Notes: generated from the sequence alone by a model not told the origin. DNA of 64,000 bases from Solirubrobacteraceae bacterium (GCA_025451035.1 JANWLE010000037.1:1-64000), one strand, 5' to 3'; counted from the stretch's first letter, positions 1 through 9,927 are shown. Program-made: numbers and translations.

Positions 1-731
1 CCGCCGCCGGTCAGCGCACACCGCAACGCGGCTGGCCTCGCCAGACCGCCATCCAGCAGTCGGCTGAGGGTGGTCGCGACCAGCGACACCTGCGTTATGC
101 CCTCGCTGCGCAGCGCGTGCAGCACACGGTCGGTTTCGAAACGCTCGTGGACAATGGCAGTGCTCTGGTAGATCGCGCTGCGTATGAGGATCGACAGGCC
201 GCCGACATGCGACAACGGCAGCGTGCAGAGCCATCGCTCCTCAGCGGTCGAACCGAGCGCGACGGCCGAGCCAAGAGCCGACCACAGGAAGTTTTCATAG
301 GTCAATTCGATCGGCTTAGGTGCCGAGGTGGTTCCCGAGGTGTGGATGATCGCCGCGGTCGCCGAGAGCTCGTGGTGGGCGGCTGAGGCGAAGACGCCGG
401 CATCCTGCGTGTCCGCTAGCGGCTCCTCGACCACCAGTGCCGCTCCCGCGGCGAGGATCTTTCGCTCAGCCTCGCCGAGGCGCACGTCGATCGGAACGGC
501 GATCGCGCCGGCGAGCATGCAGGCGTGCAGCGCCACGGCGAATCCAAGCCCGGGCGGGAGAGCGATCGCGACCTTATCGCCCCGCCGGACGCCTTCCCGT
601 GCGAGTGCGCCCGCGCCGGCACGGGCGCGCTTGAGAAGCTGCGCGTAGGAGAGGTTCCCGTGCGCTGTCTGCAACGCGCACGCACCGCCCCGTGATGCGG
701 CCGCACGCTCTAGCCATGCCTCGATGATCAT
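1..731 (-). CDS. menE: o-succinylbenzoate-CoA ligase MenE (C-terminal part outside window)
   Basis: MenE activates o-succinylbenzoate with ATP and joins it to CoA, giving the substrate of MenB in menaquinone synthesis. The frame opens at ATG 731-729 ([15 protein letters not shown]) and stays open to position 1, so about 243 residues of a protein usually near 450 are visible. They show the ANL-superfamily N-terminal domain with the phosphate loop [11 protein letters not shown] near residue 130, then LPLSHVGGL and ALTGGG. The gene diverges from menB. A TAGCCT hexamer 7 nt before the ATG suggests a leaderless mRNA. A general acyl-CoA ligase is possible from sequence alone, but the menB/A/C/D/F context favours MenE. 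Confidence 0.88.
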   Translation of the reverse strand, partial: MIIEAWLERAAASRGGACALQTAHGNLSYAQLLKRARAGAGALAREGVRRGDKVAIALPPGLGFAVALHACMLAGAIAVPIDVRLGEAERKILAAGAALVVEEPLADTQDAGVFASAAHHELSATAAIIHTSGTTSAPKPIELTYENFLWSALGSAVALGSTAEERWLCTLPLSHVGGLSILIRSAIYQSTAIVHERFETDRVLHALRSEGITQVSLVATTLSRLLDGGLARPAALRCALTGG

Positions 732-738
732 GGCGCAC

Positions 739-744
739 AGGCTA
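739..744 (-). promoter_or_regulatory. Candidate -10 element of menE (leaderless)
   Basis: On the minus strand TAGCCT lies 7 nt before the menE ATG. Transcription would then begin at or next to the start codon. No convincing -35 box or Shine-Dalgarno sequence is visible. Confidence 0.35.
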
Positions 745-782
745 GCCTTCGAAGCTCGTCACATCCCACAAGGAGCGCAGAC

Positions 783-1628
783 TTGCCCACAACATGGATC
801 CCGTCGGGTGACTACACCGACATACGCTACGAGAAGTCCGCCGACCCGGATGCCGGCATCGCGAAGATCACAATCAATCGGCCGGAGGTGCGAAACGCCT
901 TTCGCCCGCAGACGATCGTGGAGATCTCCAGGGCGATGGAGCAGGCACGGGAGGACACCGAGGTCGGCGTGATCATCCTCACCGGCGAGGGGCCTCTGGC
1001 TTTCTGCTCAGGCGGCGATCAACGCGTCCGGGGAGACTCGGGCTATCTGTCTGACGACGAGGCTGGCCAACGCGGGATCGGGCGCTTCCATGTGACCGAC
1101 CTACATCTGCAGATGCGTCGCCTGCCGAAGCCAGTGGTGGCGATGGTCGCCGGGTACGCGGTCGGCGGCGGCCACGTGTTGCACCTTGTGTGTGATCTGA
1201 CGATCGCAGCCGACAACGCCCGCTTCGGGCAGACGGGTCCGCGCGTGGGCTCTTTCGACGGGGGCTTCGGCGCCGGTCTGCTCGCCAACGTCGTCGGGCC
1301 GAAGAAGGCGAAGGAGATCTGGTTTCTCTGCCGGCAGTACTCCGCAGAGGAAGCGCTTGCGATGGGGCTCATAAACACGATAGTTCCGCTCGAGCGACTG
1401 GAGGAGGAGACGGTCTCCTGGTGCCGCGAGATGCTCGCCCTCTCCCCCTTCTCGCTGCGCCTGCTGAAGGCGAGCTTCAATGCCGCCGAGGACGGCCTCG
1501 CCGGTATCCAGCAGCTCGCCCACGACGCGAACCTGCTCTTCTATGGCTCGGAGGAGGCGCGCGAGGGCAGGGAGGCCTACAAGCAGAAGCGCAAGCCGGA
1601 CTTCTCCCAGTTCCCCAGACGCGCCTAG
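783..1628 (+). CDS. menB: 1,4-dihydroxy-2-naphthoyl-CoA synthase MenB
   Basis: MenB is a crotonase-fold enzyme that closes the ring of o-succinylbenzoyl-CoA to 1,4-dihydroxy-2-naphthoyl-CoA in the cytoplasm. The 281-residue product is of family length. It has the hallmark [14 protein letters not shown] near residue 75, the oxyanion/active-site stretch [16 protein letters not shown] near 124, and [18 protein letters not shown]. Start TTG 783 is chosen because AAGGAG lies a few bases upstream and the family N-terminus begins there. menA follows 19 nt downstream on the same strand, then menC. I see nothing abnormal. Confidence 0.97.
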   Translation: MPTTWIPSGDYTDIRYEKSADPDAGIAKITINRPEVRNAFRPQTIVEISRAMEQAREDTEVGVIILTGEGPLAFCSGGDQRVRGDSGYLSDDEAGQRGIGRFHVTDLHLQMRRLPKPVVAMVAGYAVGGGHVLHLVCDLTIAADNARFGQTGPRVGSFDGGFGAGLLANVVGPKKAKEIWFLCRQYSAEEALAMGLINTIVPLERLEEETVSWCREMLALSPFSLRLLKASFNAAEDGLAGIQQLAHDANLLFYGSEEAREGREAYKQKRKPDFSQFPRRA

Positions 1629-1635
1629 CCGCCGC

Positions 1636-1641
1636 TAACTT
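1636..1641 (+). promoter_or_regulatory. Candidate internal -10 element of menA
   Basis: TAACTT lies exactly 6 nt before the menA GTG, between the menB stop and menA. It could drive a leaderless menA mRNA, but menA may simply be read through from menB. Confidence 0.25.
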
Positions 1642-1647
1642 CACAGC

Positions 1648-2586
1648 GTGACCGTTCAGATCTCAACGCCTCAAGCTCCTCTCGCGCGTCCGAGCGCGGT
1701 ACGCATCTGGCTCATGGCTGCGCGCGTGCGAACGCTGCCCGCGGCAATAGCGCCGGTGCTGGTGGGCACCTCGCTCGCGTTGGGTGCCGGTCACTTCGAC
1801 CCGATCGCCTTCGTGGCGGCGCTGCTCGGGGCGATATTCATCCAGGTCGGCACGAACCTCTCAAACGACTATTCGGATGCGCGCCGCGGCGCGGATACCG
1901 AGGACCGGCTCGGGCCGGTGAGGGTGACTGCTGGGGGGCTTGTTCCGCCTACCCAGGTGCTGCTGGCGACCTACGTGACGTTCGGTCTTGCGGTGGCGTG
2001 CGGCGTCTACCTCGTGGTCGTCGCCGGATGGGAGTTGCTGGCGGTCGGGGCGGCTTCGATCCTTGCCGGCGTCCTCTACACCGGAGGGCCCCGCCCCTAT
2101 GGGTACGAAGGCCTGGGCGAGCTGTTCGTGTTCTTGTTCTTCGGGGTCGTGGCTGTCAGCGGCTCCTATTTCGTGCAGGTTCAGTCGCTGCCCTGGCAGG
2201 CGTTTGTCTGCTCGGTGCCGGTGGGGCTGTTGGCGAGCGCGATCCTTGTGGTCAACAACGTGCGTGACATCGATACCGATCGCCGCGCCGGCAAGCGCAC
2301 GCTGGCGGTGCGGCTCGGGCGCGAGCGCACGCGCCTGCTCTACGTGGCGATGCTGCTCGGCGCGTTTGTGATCGCCCCGTTGCCTTGGCTGCTCGGCTCG
2401 ATGGGCGGCTGGCTGCTGCTGTGCTGGGCGGCCTTGCCGCTAGCAGTCTCCCTCACGAGAGTTCTCCGCACCCACACAGACGGCCCGTCGCTGAACGGCG
2501 CGCTCGCCAAGACGGGGGCGCTCCAGCTCACGTTCTGCCTGCTTTACGCCGCGGGGATCCTGGCGAGTGGCGGGATCGGCTCATGA
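1648..2586 (+). CDS. menA: 1,4-dihydroxy-2-naphthoate polyprenyltransferase MenA
   Basis: MenA is an integral-membrane UbiA-superfamily prenyltransferase that attaches the polyprenyl tail to dihydroxynaphthoate, giving demethylmenaquinone. The product is 312 residues. The first Asp-rich motif is [14 protein letters not shown] (Mg/diphosphate binding, near residue 70) and the second is [16 protein letters not shown] near 208. About eight or nine hydrophobic helices alternate with short loops. The start is GTG 1648, without a clear Shine-Dalgarno sequence. It lies between menB and menC on the same strand. Confidence 0.95.
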   Translation: MTVQISTPQAPLARPSAVRIWLMAARVRTLPAAIAPVLVGTSLALGAGHFDPIAFVAALLGAIFIQVGTNLSNDYSDARRGADTEDRLGPVRVTAGGLVPPTQVLLATYVTFGLAVACGVYLVVVAGWELLAVGAASILAGVLYTGGPRPYGYEGLGELFVFLFFGVVAVSGSYFVQVQSLPWQAFVCSVPVGLLASAILVVNNVRDIDTDRRAGKRTLAVRLGRERTRLLYVAMLLGAFVIAPLPWLLGSMGGWLLLCWAALPLAVSLTRVLRTHTDGPSLNGALAKTGALQLTFCLLYAAGILASGGIGS

Positions 2587-2602
2587 CGGGACGTGAGCTG
2601 GC

Positions 2603-3634
2603 TTGGATCTAAAAGTCTCGCGGACTCGCCTGCGGCTCAAGCGAGAGCTGCAAACGTCCTTCGGGGTGTTGCGCGAGCGGGAGACCATCACAGTCTGCCT
2701 CACCGACGCCGATGGAGTGGCCGGGTACGGCGAAGCCTCGCCACTTGAGCCGTACGACGGGGTCAGCATCGAGCGTGTGCATCATGCGCTCGAGCGCTAC
2801 CGCGAAGTCTTGACGCAGAACCCAGGCGCGCAGAGCATCCAGCTAATAGAAGCCTGCAGAGCAGTCGATGATCTCCCCCAAGCGCTAGCGGCCATCGACC
2901 TGGCGCTGTGGGACCGGGCGGGGCGCCGCCGGGGCCTACCCGTCTGCTCGCTGATCACCGACGCGCCCGCCACAGCCGTGCCGGTCAACGCGACCGTCTC
3001 CGCTAGCGACCGGGCGAGCGCGGCCGAGCAGGCTGCGGCTGCGGCGCGCGCTGGATTCGGCTGCCTGAAGGTCAAGGTCGGGGTTGGCGACGACGCCGGT
3101 CGCCTCGCCGCGGTCCGCGCCGCCGCCGGTAGCGGTGTCTTGCTGCGGGTGGACGCCAACGGCGCGTGGGAAGTCGAGCAGGCGGTGCGCGCCATCAACG
3201 CGCTTGAACCGGTCGGCCTGGAGCTGGTTGAGGAGCCGACACATGGGCTCAGGGCCATCCAGGAGGTACGGGCGCGAGTAGCAGCGCGAGTCGCGATCGA
3301 CGAGACCGCCGCCGAGCCGGGGGCACTCGGCGCGAATGCGGCGGACGCGGTGTGCTTGAAGATCTCCCGCTGTGGCGGTATATCGAATCTCCTCGCGGCC
3401 GCCACGCTCGTGCGCACCGCCGGCGCCGAGGCATACATCTCCTCGAGCCTGGACGGGCCGCTGGGCGTCGCCGCCGCCGTACATGCCGCCGCGGGCCTGG
3501 CCGCGCACGGACCGATGCCCCACTGCGGCCTGGCCACGTTGGACCTGTTTGAGGATCTCGATGGTCTGTTGCCGGTGAGATCAGGGGAGATCGAGCCGCC
3601 GCGGTCACCAGGGCTCGGCGTAAGCCCGCCCTAG
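2603..3634 (+). CDS. menC: o-succinylbenzoate synthase MenC
   Basis: MenC is an enolase-superfamily enzyme that dehydrates SHCHC to o-succinylbenzoate. The 343-residue product has the expected capping domain and barrel. Visible catalytic features are CLKVKVG (acid/base Lys), RVDANGAW, VEEPTHG and AIDETAAEP (three metal-binding acidic residues) and CLKISRCGG (second Lys). The start is taken as TTG 2603, because the ATG overlapping the menA stop (2583) runs into a stop after nine codons. The TAG stop shares the four bases ctag with the convergent menH stop. Confidence 0.93.
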   Translation: MDLKVSRTRLRLKRELQTSFGVLRERETITVCLTDADGVAGYGEASPLEPYDGVSIERVHHALERYREVLTQNPGAQSIQLIEACRAVDDLPQALAAIDLALWDRAGRRRGLPVCSLITDAPATAVPVNATVSASDRASAAEQAAAAARAGFGCLKVKVGVGDDAGRLAAVRAAAGSGVLLRVDANGAWEVEQAVRAINALEPVGLELVEEPTHGLRAIQEVRARVAARVAIDETAAEPGALGANAADAVCLKISRCGGISNLLAAATLVRTAGAEAYISSSLDGPLGVAAAVHAAAGLAAHGPMPHCGLATLDLFEDLDGLLPVRSGEIEPPRSPGLGVSPP

Positions 3635-4383
3635 CGACGGCAGACCGCGTCGGATGGAGGGCGCTGGTCTTTCATCAGCGCTTCGGCGACACCCTCGGGG
3701 TTCTCCAGCAGAAGGTTGTGCCCTCCGTCCAGCGTGATGAGCTCACCACTCGGTAGAGCTTGGGCCATCCGGCGGCCGATCTCCTGGAACTTGCGGTCGC
3801 GCGTGCCGACGAGGACACTCACGGGCATTGCGACCTCCTGAAGCCGGTGCCACAGCGAAGGCATCGTTCCGGTCCCGGCGCCCCGCAGGACCTCCGCCAG
3901 CGCGCTCGGGTCGTTGTGGCGGTATTCGGCGCGCGCTTGGCTGTCTACCTCGGGCGGGTCGCCGGCGAACAACAGCTGCGAGCGCCAGTCATCGATGAAC
4001 TGCTCATAGCTATCTTGCTCCAGTCTCGCTGCCAGCCGCGCGTCGGCCGCGACCCGTGCCCGGCGGCCCGAGGGCTCCTCGATGCCAGCGGTGCTCGAGA
4101 CGAGCACCAGCCGCCTCACTCGCTGCGGCGCGTCAAGGGCGAGCTGCAGCGCTATACGGCCACCCATCGAGTAGCCGCACAAAGTGAAATGCTCAGGGCT
4201 ATTGTCGAGCACAAACTCGACGCAGTCAGCAAACGCGACCGGTCGTGTCGCACGCGATCGACCGTGGCCAGGTAGGTCCAGCGCCAGAGGGAGATAGCGT
4301 TTAGGGGCAAGCATGCCCACGATGCGGTCAAACGCGCGGTGGCTCCCAGCGAACCCGTGCAACAAGACGATGCTCTCAACCAC
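3631..4383 (-). CDS. menH: 2-succinyl-6-hydroxy-2,4-cyclohexadiene-1-carboxylate synthase MenH
   Basis: MenH is an alpha/beta-hydrolase that eliminates pyruvate from SEPHCHC to give SHCHC, the substrate of MenC. The product is 250 residues from a GTG start. Visible are the N-terminal LLHGFAGSHRAF (oxyanion region), the nucleophile elbow LCGYSMGGRIALQ (Ser) and the C-terminal GGHNLLLENP (His). It lies between menC (convergent, stops overlapping) and menD (divergent). A TAGGAT hexamer sits 6 nt before the GTG. The fold alone could serve other hydrolase roles; the context makes MenH most likely. Confidence 0.88.
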   Translation of the reverse strand: MVESIVLLHGFAGSHRAFDRIVGMLAPKRYLPLALDLPGHGRSRATRPVAFADCVEFVLDNSPEHFTLCGYSMGGRIALQLALDAPQRVRRLVLVSSTAGIEEPSGRRARVAADARLAARLEQDSYEQFIDDWRSQLLFAGDPPEVDSQARAEYRHNDPSALAEVLRGAGTGTMPSLWHRLQEVAMPVSVLVGTRDRKFQEIGRRMAQALPSGELITLDGGHNLLLENPEGVAEALMKDQRPPSDAVCRR

Positions 4384-4389
4384 CCGGCC

Positions 4390-4395
4390 ATCCTA
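4390..4395 (-). promoter_or_regulatory. Candidate -10 element of menH (leaderless)
   Basis: TAGGAT on the minus strand is followed by six bases and then the menH GTG. There is no Shine-Dalgarno sequence, so a leaderless transcript is predicted. Confidence 0.45.
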
Positions 4396-4439
4396 GTCTC
4401 GACCCCACTTTTCCAACCGTGCAATCGAACAGCTAGAGC

Positions 4440-6227
4440 ATGAGTCCCGCGGTCGACACCTACGTGCTTCTTCGCGCGTTCGCGCAGGAGCTCGCCCGCT
4501 GCGGCATGCGTGCCGCTTGCACCTCACCCGGCTCGCGCTGCACGCCGATCGTGCTCAGTCTCGCCAGCGAGCCGCATTTGCGGTGCTACTCGCATGTAGA
4601 CGAGCGCTGCGCGGGCTTCTTCGCGCTGGGCTTGGCCAAGGCATCCGGCTTGCCTGCGGCCGTCACCTGCACATCCGGGACGGCGGCGGCGGAGCTACTG
4701 CCGGCGGTTATCGAGGCACATCAGGCGAGAGTCCCGCTCATCATTCTGAGCGCCGACCGTCCCCCGGAGCTGCGGGAAAACGGCGCCGGCCAGACGATCG
4801 ATCAAGGCAAGCTCTACGGCAGCGCCGTCAAGTGGTTTTTCGAGGTTGGAACCCATCGGGCGAGTGAGCAGCGACTGCGTTGGATGCGAACGCTTGCCTG
4901 TCGCGCCTACTGGACCACGCTCGAGGGACGCCCGGGCGTGGTGCACCTGAACTTCCCGTTGCGCGAGCCGCTTCTTTGCGAGGAGCCGCTGCCGGGCGAC
5001 GAGACGGGACGCGCCGGCTTTGCGCCGTATCTCAGCCGTCCCGCGGGCCGCCTGAGCGACGGGCCGTCGCAGCAATCCCTGGTGGAGCTCGCCTCGGGCA
5101 GCCGCCGAGTGGTGCTCGTCGCTGGTCGCTACGAGCGCGACCGTGCGCTCGCCGGCGCCACCGCGGACTTCTGCGCAGCAGCCGGCTGGCCACTGCTCGC
5201 TGACCCCCTCTCCGGAGCAAGGCGCGGCGAGGCCGCGGTCGCGCACTACGACGCGCTGCTGCGCGAGGAGTCCTTCGCGACACGCACGCAGCCGGATCTC
5301 GTCATCCGCATCGGCGACTTGCCCACGTCAAAGCCGCTGCGAGCTTGGCTTGCTGGATTGCGAGACGTCGCACAGGTGAGCCTCGATCCCGAAGGAGTTC
5401 TGCAGGACCCAGACTCGGTTCTGTCGCACTCGCTGGCGCTTGACCCGGTCGCTACCCTCGAGCGGCTCGCCCAAGCTCAGCTGATGAGCGACCCGGGCTG
5501 GCTCGAGCAGTGGCTTGCGGCAGACAGGCTCGCCTCGCAGGCGATCCGCGGGCAGCTCGTCGACAGTCAGCTGAGCGAGCCCGCGCTCGCCGCCGAGCTC
5601 GGTGTGTCGCTGCCCGCAAGCGCGACCCTGTTCGTCGCCTCCTCGATGCCAGTACGGGACATCGAGAGCTTTTGGCCGGCACGCCAAGACCCGCCAAGGG
5701 TGCTGTGCAATCGCGGCGCGAACGGCATAGACGGCACCATCTCGAGCGCCTTCGGCGCCGCCGCTGCCGGCGATGGTCCGGTGCTGCTGCTGATCGGCGA
5801 CGTTGCGTTCGCCTACGACATCGGCGGCCTGCTCGCGCACGCCCGTTGCCAAACGAATCTGACGATCATTCTCGTAAACAACGACGGGGGCGGCATCTTC
5901 GACTTTCTACCCGTCTCACGAGCGCCGATGGCGCTCGCGGAGGACCGCTACCGAACCCATATCGCGACGCCAACGGGCCTCGATTTCGCGCTCGCCGCCG
6001 AGCTCTACGGTCTGGCTCACCAGCGCGTCGAGGACGCCTCCGCTTTCCGCCAGGCGCTGCAGCGGTCGCTGGAGGCGCAGGGCTCTCAGATCATCGAAGT
6101 GAACACCGAGCGCCCCGAGAACGAGAAGCTGCACAACCGCGTCTGGCAGGCAGTTCGCGAAGCGCTCCTCACGGAGCGAGACGACCCAGCGCGAGGCCGA
6201 TCCGGGTTCGAGACAGAACCCGCATGA
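4440..6227 (+). CDS. menD: SEPHCHC synthase MenD
   Basis: MenD is a thiamine-diphosphate enzyme that adds a succinic-semialdehyde unit from 2-oxoglutarate to isochorismate, the first committed menaquinone step. The product is 595 residues, slightly longer than usual. The N-terminal Pyr domain has CTSPGSRCTPIV and the catalytic Glu region YSHVDERCAGFFALG. The C-terminal PP domain has the ThDP/Mg motif from LLIGDVAFAYD to NNDGGGIFDFLP (about residues 450-485). ATG 4440 fits the family N-terminus. Its TGA overlaps the ATG of the MMPL gene (ATGA), indicating translational coupling. Confidence 0.95.
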   Translation: MSPAVDTYVLLRAFAQELARCGMRAACTSPGSRCTPIVLSLASEPHLRCYSHVDERCAGFFALGLAKASGLPAAVTCTSGTAAAELLPAVIEAHQARVPLIILSADRPPELRENGAGQTIDQGKLYGSAVKWFFEVGTHRASEQRLRWMRTLACRAYWTTLEGRPGVVHLNFPLREPLLCEEPLPGDETGRAGFAPYLSRPAGRLSDGPSQQSLVELASGSRRVVLVAGRYERDRALAGATADFCAAAGWPLLADPLSGARRGEAAVAHYDALLREESFATRTQPDLVIRIGDLPTSKPLRAWLAGLRDVAQVSLDPEGVLQDPDSVLSHSLALDPVATLERLAQAQLMSDPGWLEQWLAADRLASQAIRGQLVDSQLSEPALAAELGVSLPASATLFVASSMPVRDIESFWPARQDPPRVLCNRGANGIDGTISSAFGAAAAGDGPVLLLIGDVAFAYDIGGLLAHARCQTNLTIILVNNDGGGIFDFLPVSRAPMALAEDRYRTHIATPTGLDFALAAELYGLAHQRVEDASAFRQALQRSLEAQGSQIIEVNTERPENEKLHNRVWQAVREALLTERDDPARGRSGFETEPA

Positions 6228-8422
6228 GTCATTCGCGGCCTCATCGGTGGGGCCTTGTGATGGCACGTCGACGCCGGCTCGTGCTCGCGGGCTGGGCGGC
6301 TCTGCTGGTGGCGTGCGCCGCGCTCTACCCCTCCTTGCGCTCTGATCTCAGCGCACCGGACTACCGGGTCAGCGGCGCGGACTCGACGCGGGCTGCGCAG
6401 CTGCTCGAGCGCTACTTCCCTGATGCGGGCTCAGAGCAGGACGTGCTGGTCTTCTACTCCCCCACATTGATGGCGCGCCAGCCGTCGTTTCGCGCCGTCG
6501 TGCAACGGACGCTATCCCTGATGGCCCGCCAGCGGGAGGTGTCAGGCGTCGTTGGTCCCTACCAGCGAGGAGGCCTTCAGGTCTCGCGTGACGGTCACGC
6601 GGCGATCGCCGCACTCGGCGTGAGCGGCGACGCGCGGGAACTCTTCTCCCACGCCGGTCAACTACAGGCGCTCGCGGCGCGCTCCCAGAGCAGGTCAGTG
6701 CAGGTATGGCTCACCGGCTACTCCCCGATCGCGAGGGACCTGATGGGGATCGAGAATCGGGACATCGAGCGGGCCGAGTTGATCGGCGTGCCGATCGCGT
6801 TGGTGATCCTGCTGCTCGCGTTTGGCTCCCTGGCGGCAGCGGTGTTGCCGCTGCTAGGCGCCGGAGCGGGCCTGCTGTTGACCTACGGAGTGCTTGCGAT
6901 TCTCGCCAGGGCGTTTCGCTTCGACGTGCTGCTGCTGACGATCGTGACCATGATAGGGGTGGGCATCGGCATCGACTACGCGCTTTTCATCGTCAGCCGC
7001 TTCCGCGAGCAGCTCGCCTTGGCCGCGCCGTCGGAGCAGGGGCGGGACGACCATGTCGCACGCTCGGTCGCCGTCGCGATCGCGACCTCCGGGCAGATGG
7101 TCATGTTCTCCGGGATGATCGTCGCGCTGTCGCTCGCGAGCCTGTTCGTTCTCGACGCGCCGATATTTCGCGAGATCGCCGTCGGCGCCGTGGTCGTCGT
7201 CGTCTGCACGCTGCTGGCGGCGCTCACATTGCTGCCGGCGACGCTCGCGTGGCTGGGCCCGCGGGTCAACCGCGGCTCTCTCTCGGGCCGGCTTCAGCCC
7301 GCCGACGCGCGAGCCGCCTCTGAGCGACCGGCCGGGTGGTGGGCCCGCTGGGCCGAGACAGTGATGCGCCATCCGCTACTCGCCGCCTGCGGTTCGGCGG
7401 CGGTCCTGCTGGTGTTGACGGTTCCGGTGGCTGGTCTGCGCACGGGCATCAACCTTGACTTCAGTGCCCTGCATGCAAGCCCGGCCGGGAGGGCGGCGCA
7501 GACCCTCTCGAGTTCGTTTACAGCCGGCGCTCTCTCCCCGATCGAGGTGCTCGTGCTCGCCGCGCCGGGCCACCCGCTGCCCCATTTGAGTCGTGTCCAG
7601 GAACGCCAGCTCGCCGCCAGCTTGTCGGGCGATTCGCGCGTGGCCGCGCTCAGCGTGGAGCGTCGAGGTCAGGGCATCCTGGCGACAGTCGTGCCGGCCG
7701 TGTCGATCGACTCAGAGGGCGCGACCGCGCTCGTGGGCCGCCTGCGCCAAGAACTAGCCCCCCGCATTCGCGCTCTCACCGGCGCCACTGTGCTGGTTGG
7801 CGGCACCACCGCCCAGTTCGTCGACCTCTCGCACGAGACCGACGACAAGCTTCCGCTGGTACTGGCGCTGGTGCTCAGCCTGTCGCTCGTGCTTCTGCTC
7901 ATCGTCTTTCGCAGCGTCGTGCTGCCGCTGAAGGCGGCGCTCATGAACGTCCTCGCGACTGGCGCCACGATGGGCATGGTCGTTTTCGTCTTCCAGCACG
8001 GCCATGGCGAGCACCTCCTCGGGTTCACCACCCCCGGCTTCATACAGGTGTACCTACCACTGAGCGTGTTCGCTCTGCTGTTCGGACTGTCGATGGACTA
8101 CGAGGTGTTTCTGATCGGGCGTATGCGGGAGTCCTGGCGGCAGACATACGACAACCGCCTGGCGGTCTCGAGCGGCCTCGAACATACTGGCCGGCCGATC
8201 TCGGCGGCCGCGGCGATCATGGTCGCTGTGTTCGGCAGCTTCATCACGGCGAACGTGCTCGAGATAAAGCAGTTCGGTTTCGCGCTTGCGGTTGCGATCG
8301 CGCTGGACGCCACGCTCGTGCGCCTGGTACTGGTGCCGTCACTCATGCGCGTGCTCGGCTCGGTCAACTGGTGGCTGCCGGGCTCTAGCCGCAGAGCAGA
8401 GGAAGCAGCGCCCCGAGCTTGA
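6224..8422 (+). CDS. MMPL/RND-superfamily membrane transporter
   Basis: A 732-residue inner-membrane protein of the MMPL branch of the RND exporters. It has two matching halves: TM1 near residue 17, an external loop, then TM2-6 with GIGIDYALFIVSRFRE; and TM7 near 390, a second loop, then TM8-12 with GLSMDYEVFLIGRMRE. These GxDY motifs are the proton-relay region of MMPL proteins. Start ATG 6224 overlaps the menD stop; the much longer upstream reading frame lies inside menD and is not coding. The substrate is unknown (lipids are typical for the family). The last 38 bp overlap the 3' end of menF on the other strand. Confidence 0.9.
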   Translation: MSHSRPHRWGLVMARRRRLVLAGWAALLVACAALYPSLRSDLSAPDYRVSGADSTRAAQLLERYFPDAGSEQDVLVFYSPTLMARQPSFRAVVQRTLSLMARQREVSGVVGPYQRGGLQVSRDGHAAIAALGVSGDARELFSHAGQLQALAARSQSRSVQVWLTGYSPIARDLMGIENRDIERAELIGVPIALVILLLAFGSLAAAVLPLLGAGAGLLLTYGVLAILARAFRFDVLLLTIVTMIGVGIGIDYALFIVSRFREQLALAAPSEQGRDDHVARSVAVAIATSGQMVMFSGMIVALSLASLFVLDAPIFREIAVGAVVVVVCTLLAALTLLPATLAWLGPRVNRGSLSGRLQPADARAASERPAGWWARWAETVMRHPLLAACGSAAVLLVLTVPVAGLRTGINLDFSALHASPAGRAAQTLSSSFTAGALSPIEVLVLAAPGHPLPHLSRVQERQLAASLSGDSRVAALSVERRGQGILATVVPAVSIDSEGATALVGRLRQELAPRIRALTGATVLVGGTTAQFVDLSHETDDKLPLVLALVLSLSLVLLLIVFRSVVLPLKAALMNVLATGATMGMVVFVFQHGHGEHLLGFTTPGFIQVYLPLSVFALLFGLSMDYEVFLIGRMRESWRQTYDNRLAVSSGLEHTGRPISAAAAIMVAVFGSFITANVLEIKQFGFALAVAIALDATLVRLVLVPSLMRVLGSVNWWLPGSSRRAEEAAPRA

Positions 8423-9842
8423 TCTCCGTCTCGGCTAGCTCGCTCTCTCTCTGAGAGTCGCGCACGATGCCGTTGCCCGCGTAGCAGCGCGCGGTCTTGC
8501 CTCGCAACAACGCGCAGCGCAGAGCAACACAGAATTCGCCGTCGCCGCTTGCGTCAGTCCATCCGACAGGGCCGGCGTACCAGCCTCTGTCCATCCCCTC
8601 GAGAGCCGGTATCAGCTCGAGGGCCGGCCGCGACGGCTCGCCACCGACCGCGGGGGTTGGGTGCATCATCCCTGCCAGTTCGACCACGTCGATCGGCCCG
8701 GCGAGCTGTGCTCTGATCGGCGTCGCCAGATGCTGGATGTTGGCGATCCGCACCAGCGTCGGCTCAGGCGCGGCAGCGACCCAGATCGCGTGGTTGCGCA
8801 GCGTTCGTTCGATACGCCGAGCCACGATCGCGTGCTCCTCGCGATAGCTGTCGTCCCTCATCAGACGCTCGCCGAGGTAATCGTCGACTGCTGGGTCGGC
8901 GCTTCGGCGCGTGGATCCCGCAAGCGCGAGCGTGCTCAGTCGCTGGCCTTCGCGGCGCACCAGCAGCTCCGGGCTCGCGGCGACGAGGGTCGCCTCGCCG
9001 CGACCCACGCAGAAGGCAAAGCAAGACGGGAACGCGTCACGCAACACCGCGAAGATGGCGGCGGGATCGTAATCGCTGGGAGCGTCGATCTGGACTTCCC
9101 GGGCGAGCACGATCTTCTGCAGCTGACCAGCGGAGATCAGCTCCACTGCTCTTGAGACCGCGGCCTCGTAGTGCTCGGGCGGCATGACGCTCGCGACATG
9201 GAAGTGCCCCACCGGCTGGGGGTCGAGCAACGGCAGCGGCCGTTCACGTAGCTCGGCGAGGCGCCGCTGCAACCGTGAGAGCAGCTCCTCGGGGACGTCG
9301 TCTGGCTCAGCCAACACCGAGACGGTCATGCACACACGGCGCTCGCCGCCTCGCTCATCGCGGATCAGAGCCACCTCCGGCACGATCAGAGAAGCGGGTT
9401 GAAAACCTGACCATTGTGGGGAGTAGCCGCCCTCTGGGGCGAAGGCGAAACCACCGAGTGCAAGGGGGCCCTGCAGCTGGCGCCCGTCGGCTGGGTCACA
9501 CACGGCTGTCGCCGCCAGCGTCCGCCAGCTGCGGGCCAGCTCGGCGAAACGGCGAGAGCCGCTCGCGCTGAGCGACGCGGCCTCGCCGAGCGCGGCCAGG
9601 GCGCTACGTCCACGGTCTGGCTGCTCGAACACGAACCATGGCTCCGCTGGACGGCGGGAGGCACACACGACCGCGCTTGGATCGACGTCCGCAGGCAGGC
9701 GCAGACCGAGCGTGGCGAGCGTCGCCTGTCCGGTACGACGCGCGTACCCCACCGCCAGCTCGAGCCGAGCGAGCAAACGCTGGGAGTCCTCGCCCTCGAG
9801 CGCGAAGCGCCCATCGGAGTGAAGACGATCACTGACTGCCAC
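8385..9842 (-). CDS. menF: Isochorismate synthase MenF
   Basis: MenF isomerises chorismate to isochorismate, the entry to menaquinone synthesis. The 485-residue protein carries the C-terminal chorismate-binding domain: ISAGQLQKIVLAREVQ (catalytic Lys), TPAVGGEPSRPALELI, DRGWYAGPVGW and the Mg-binding end GNGIVRDSQRESELAETEIK. The start is GTG 9842. It lies 85 nt downstream of ilvN on the same strand, so read-through from ilvBN is possible. Salicylate or anthranilate synthase relatives share the fold; the menaquinone cluster decides the call. Confidence 0.92.
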   Translation of the reverse strand: MAVSDRLHSDGRFALEGEDSQRLLARLELAVGYARRTGQATLATLGLRLPADVDPSAVVCASRRPAEPWFVFEQPDRGRSALAALGEAASLSASGSRRFAELARSWRTLAATAVCDPADGRQLQGPLALGGFAFAPEGGYSPQWSGFQPASLIVPEVALIRDERGGERRVCMTVSVLAEPDDVPEELLSRLQRRLAELRERPLPLLDPQPVGHFHVASVMPPEHYEAAVSRAVELISAGQLQKIVLAREVQIDAPSDYDPAAIFAVLRDAFPSCFAFCVGRGEATLVAASPELLVRREGQRLSTLALAGSTRRSADPAVDDYLGERLMRDDSYREEHAIVARRIERTLRNHAIWVAAAPEPTLVRIANIQHLATPIRAQLAGPIDVVELAGMMHPTPAVGGEPSRPALELIPALEGMDRGWYAGPVGWTDASGDGEFCVALRCALLRGKTARCYAGNGIVRDSQRESELAETEIKLGALLPLLCG

Positions 9843-9927
9843 GGGCGCTCACGCTCTCATCATCGACGTAACTTCAGTTCCGGCGCCAAAGGCACGCTGC
9901 CTTCAGCGAGCGCTTCTCAGACCGAGA

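Noticed and set aside
5510-6223. Long in-frame N-terminal extension of the MMPL gene (970-residue frame)
   Set aside because: It lies inside menD in another frame and is Arg/Ala-rich like other GC-driven open frames. The family N-terminus and an ATGA overlap put the start at 6224.
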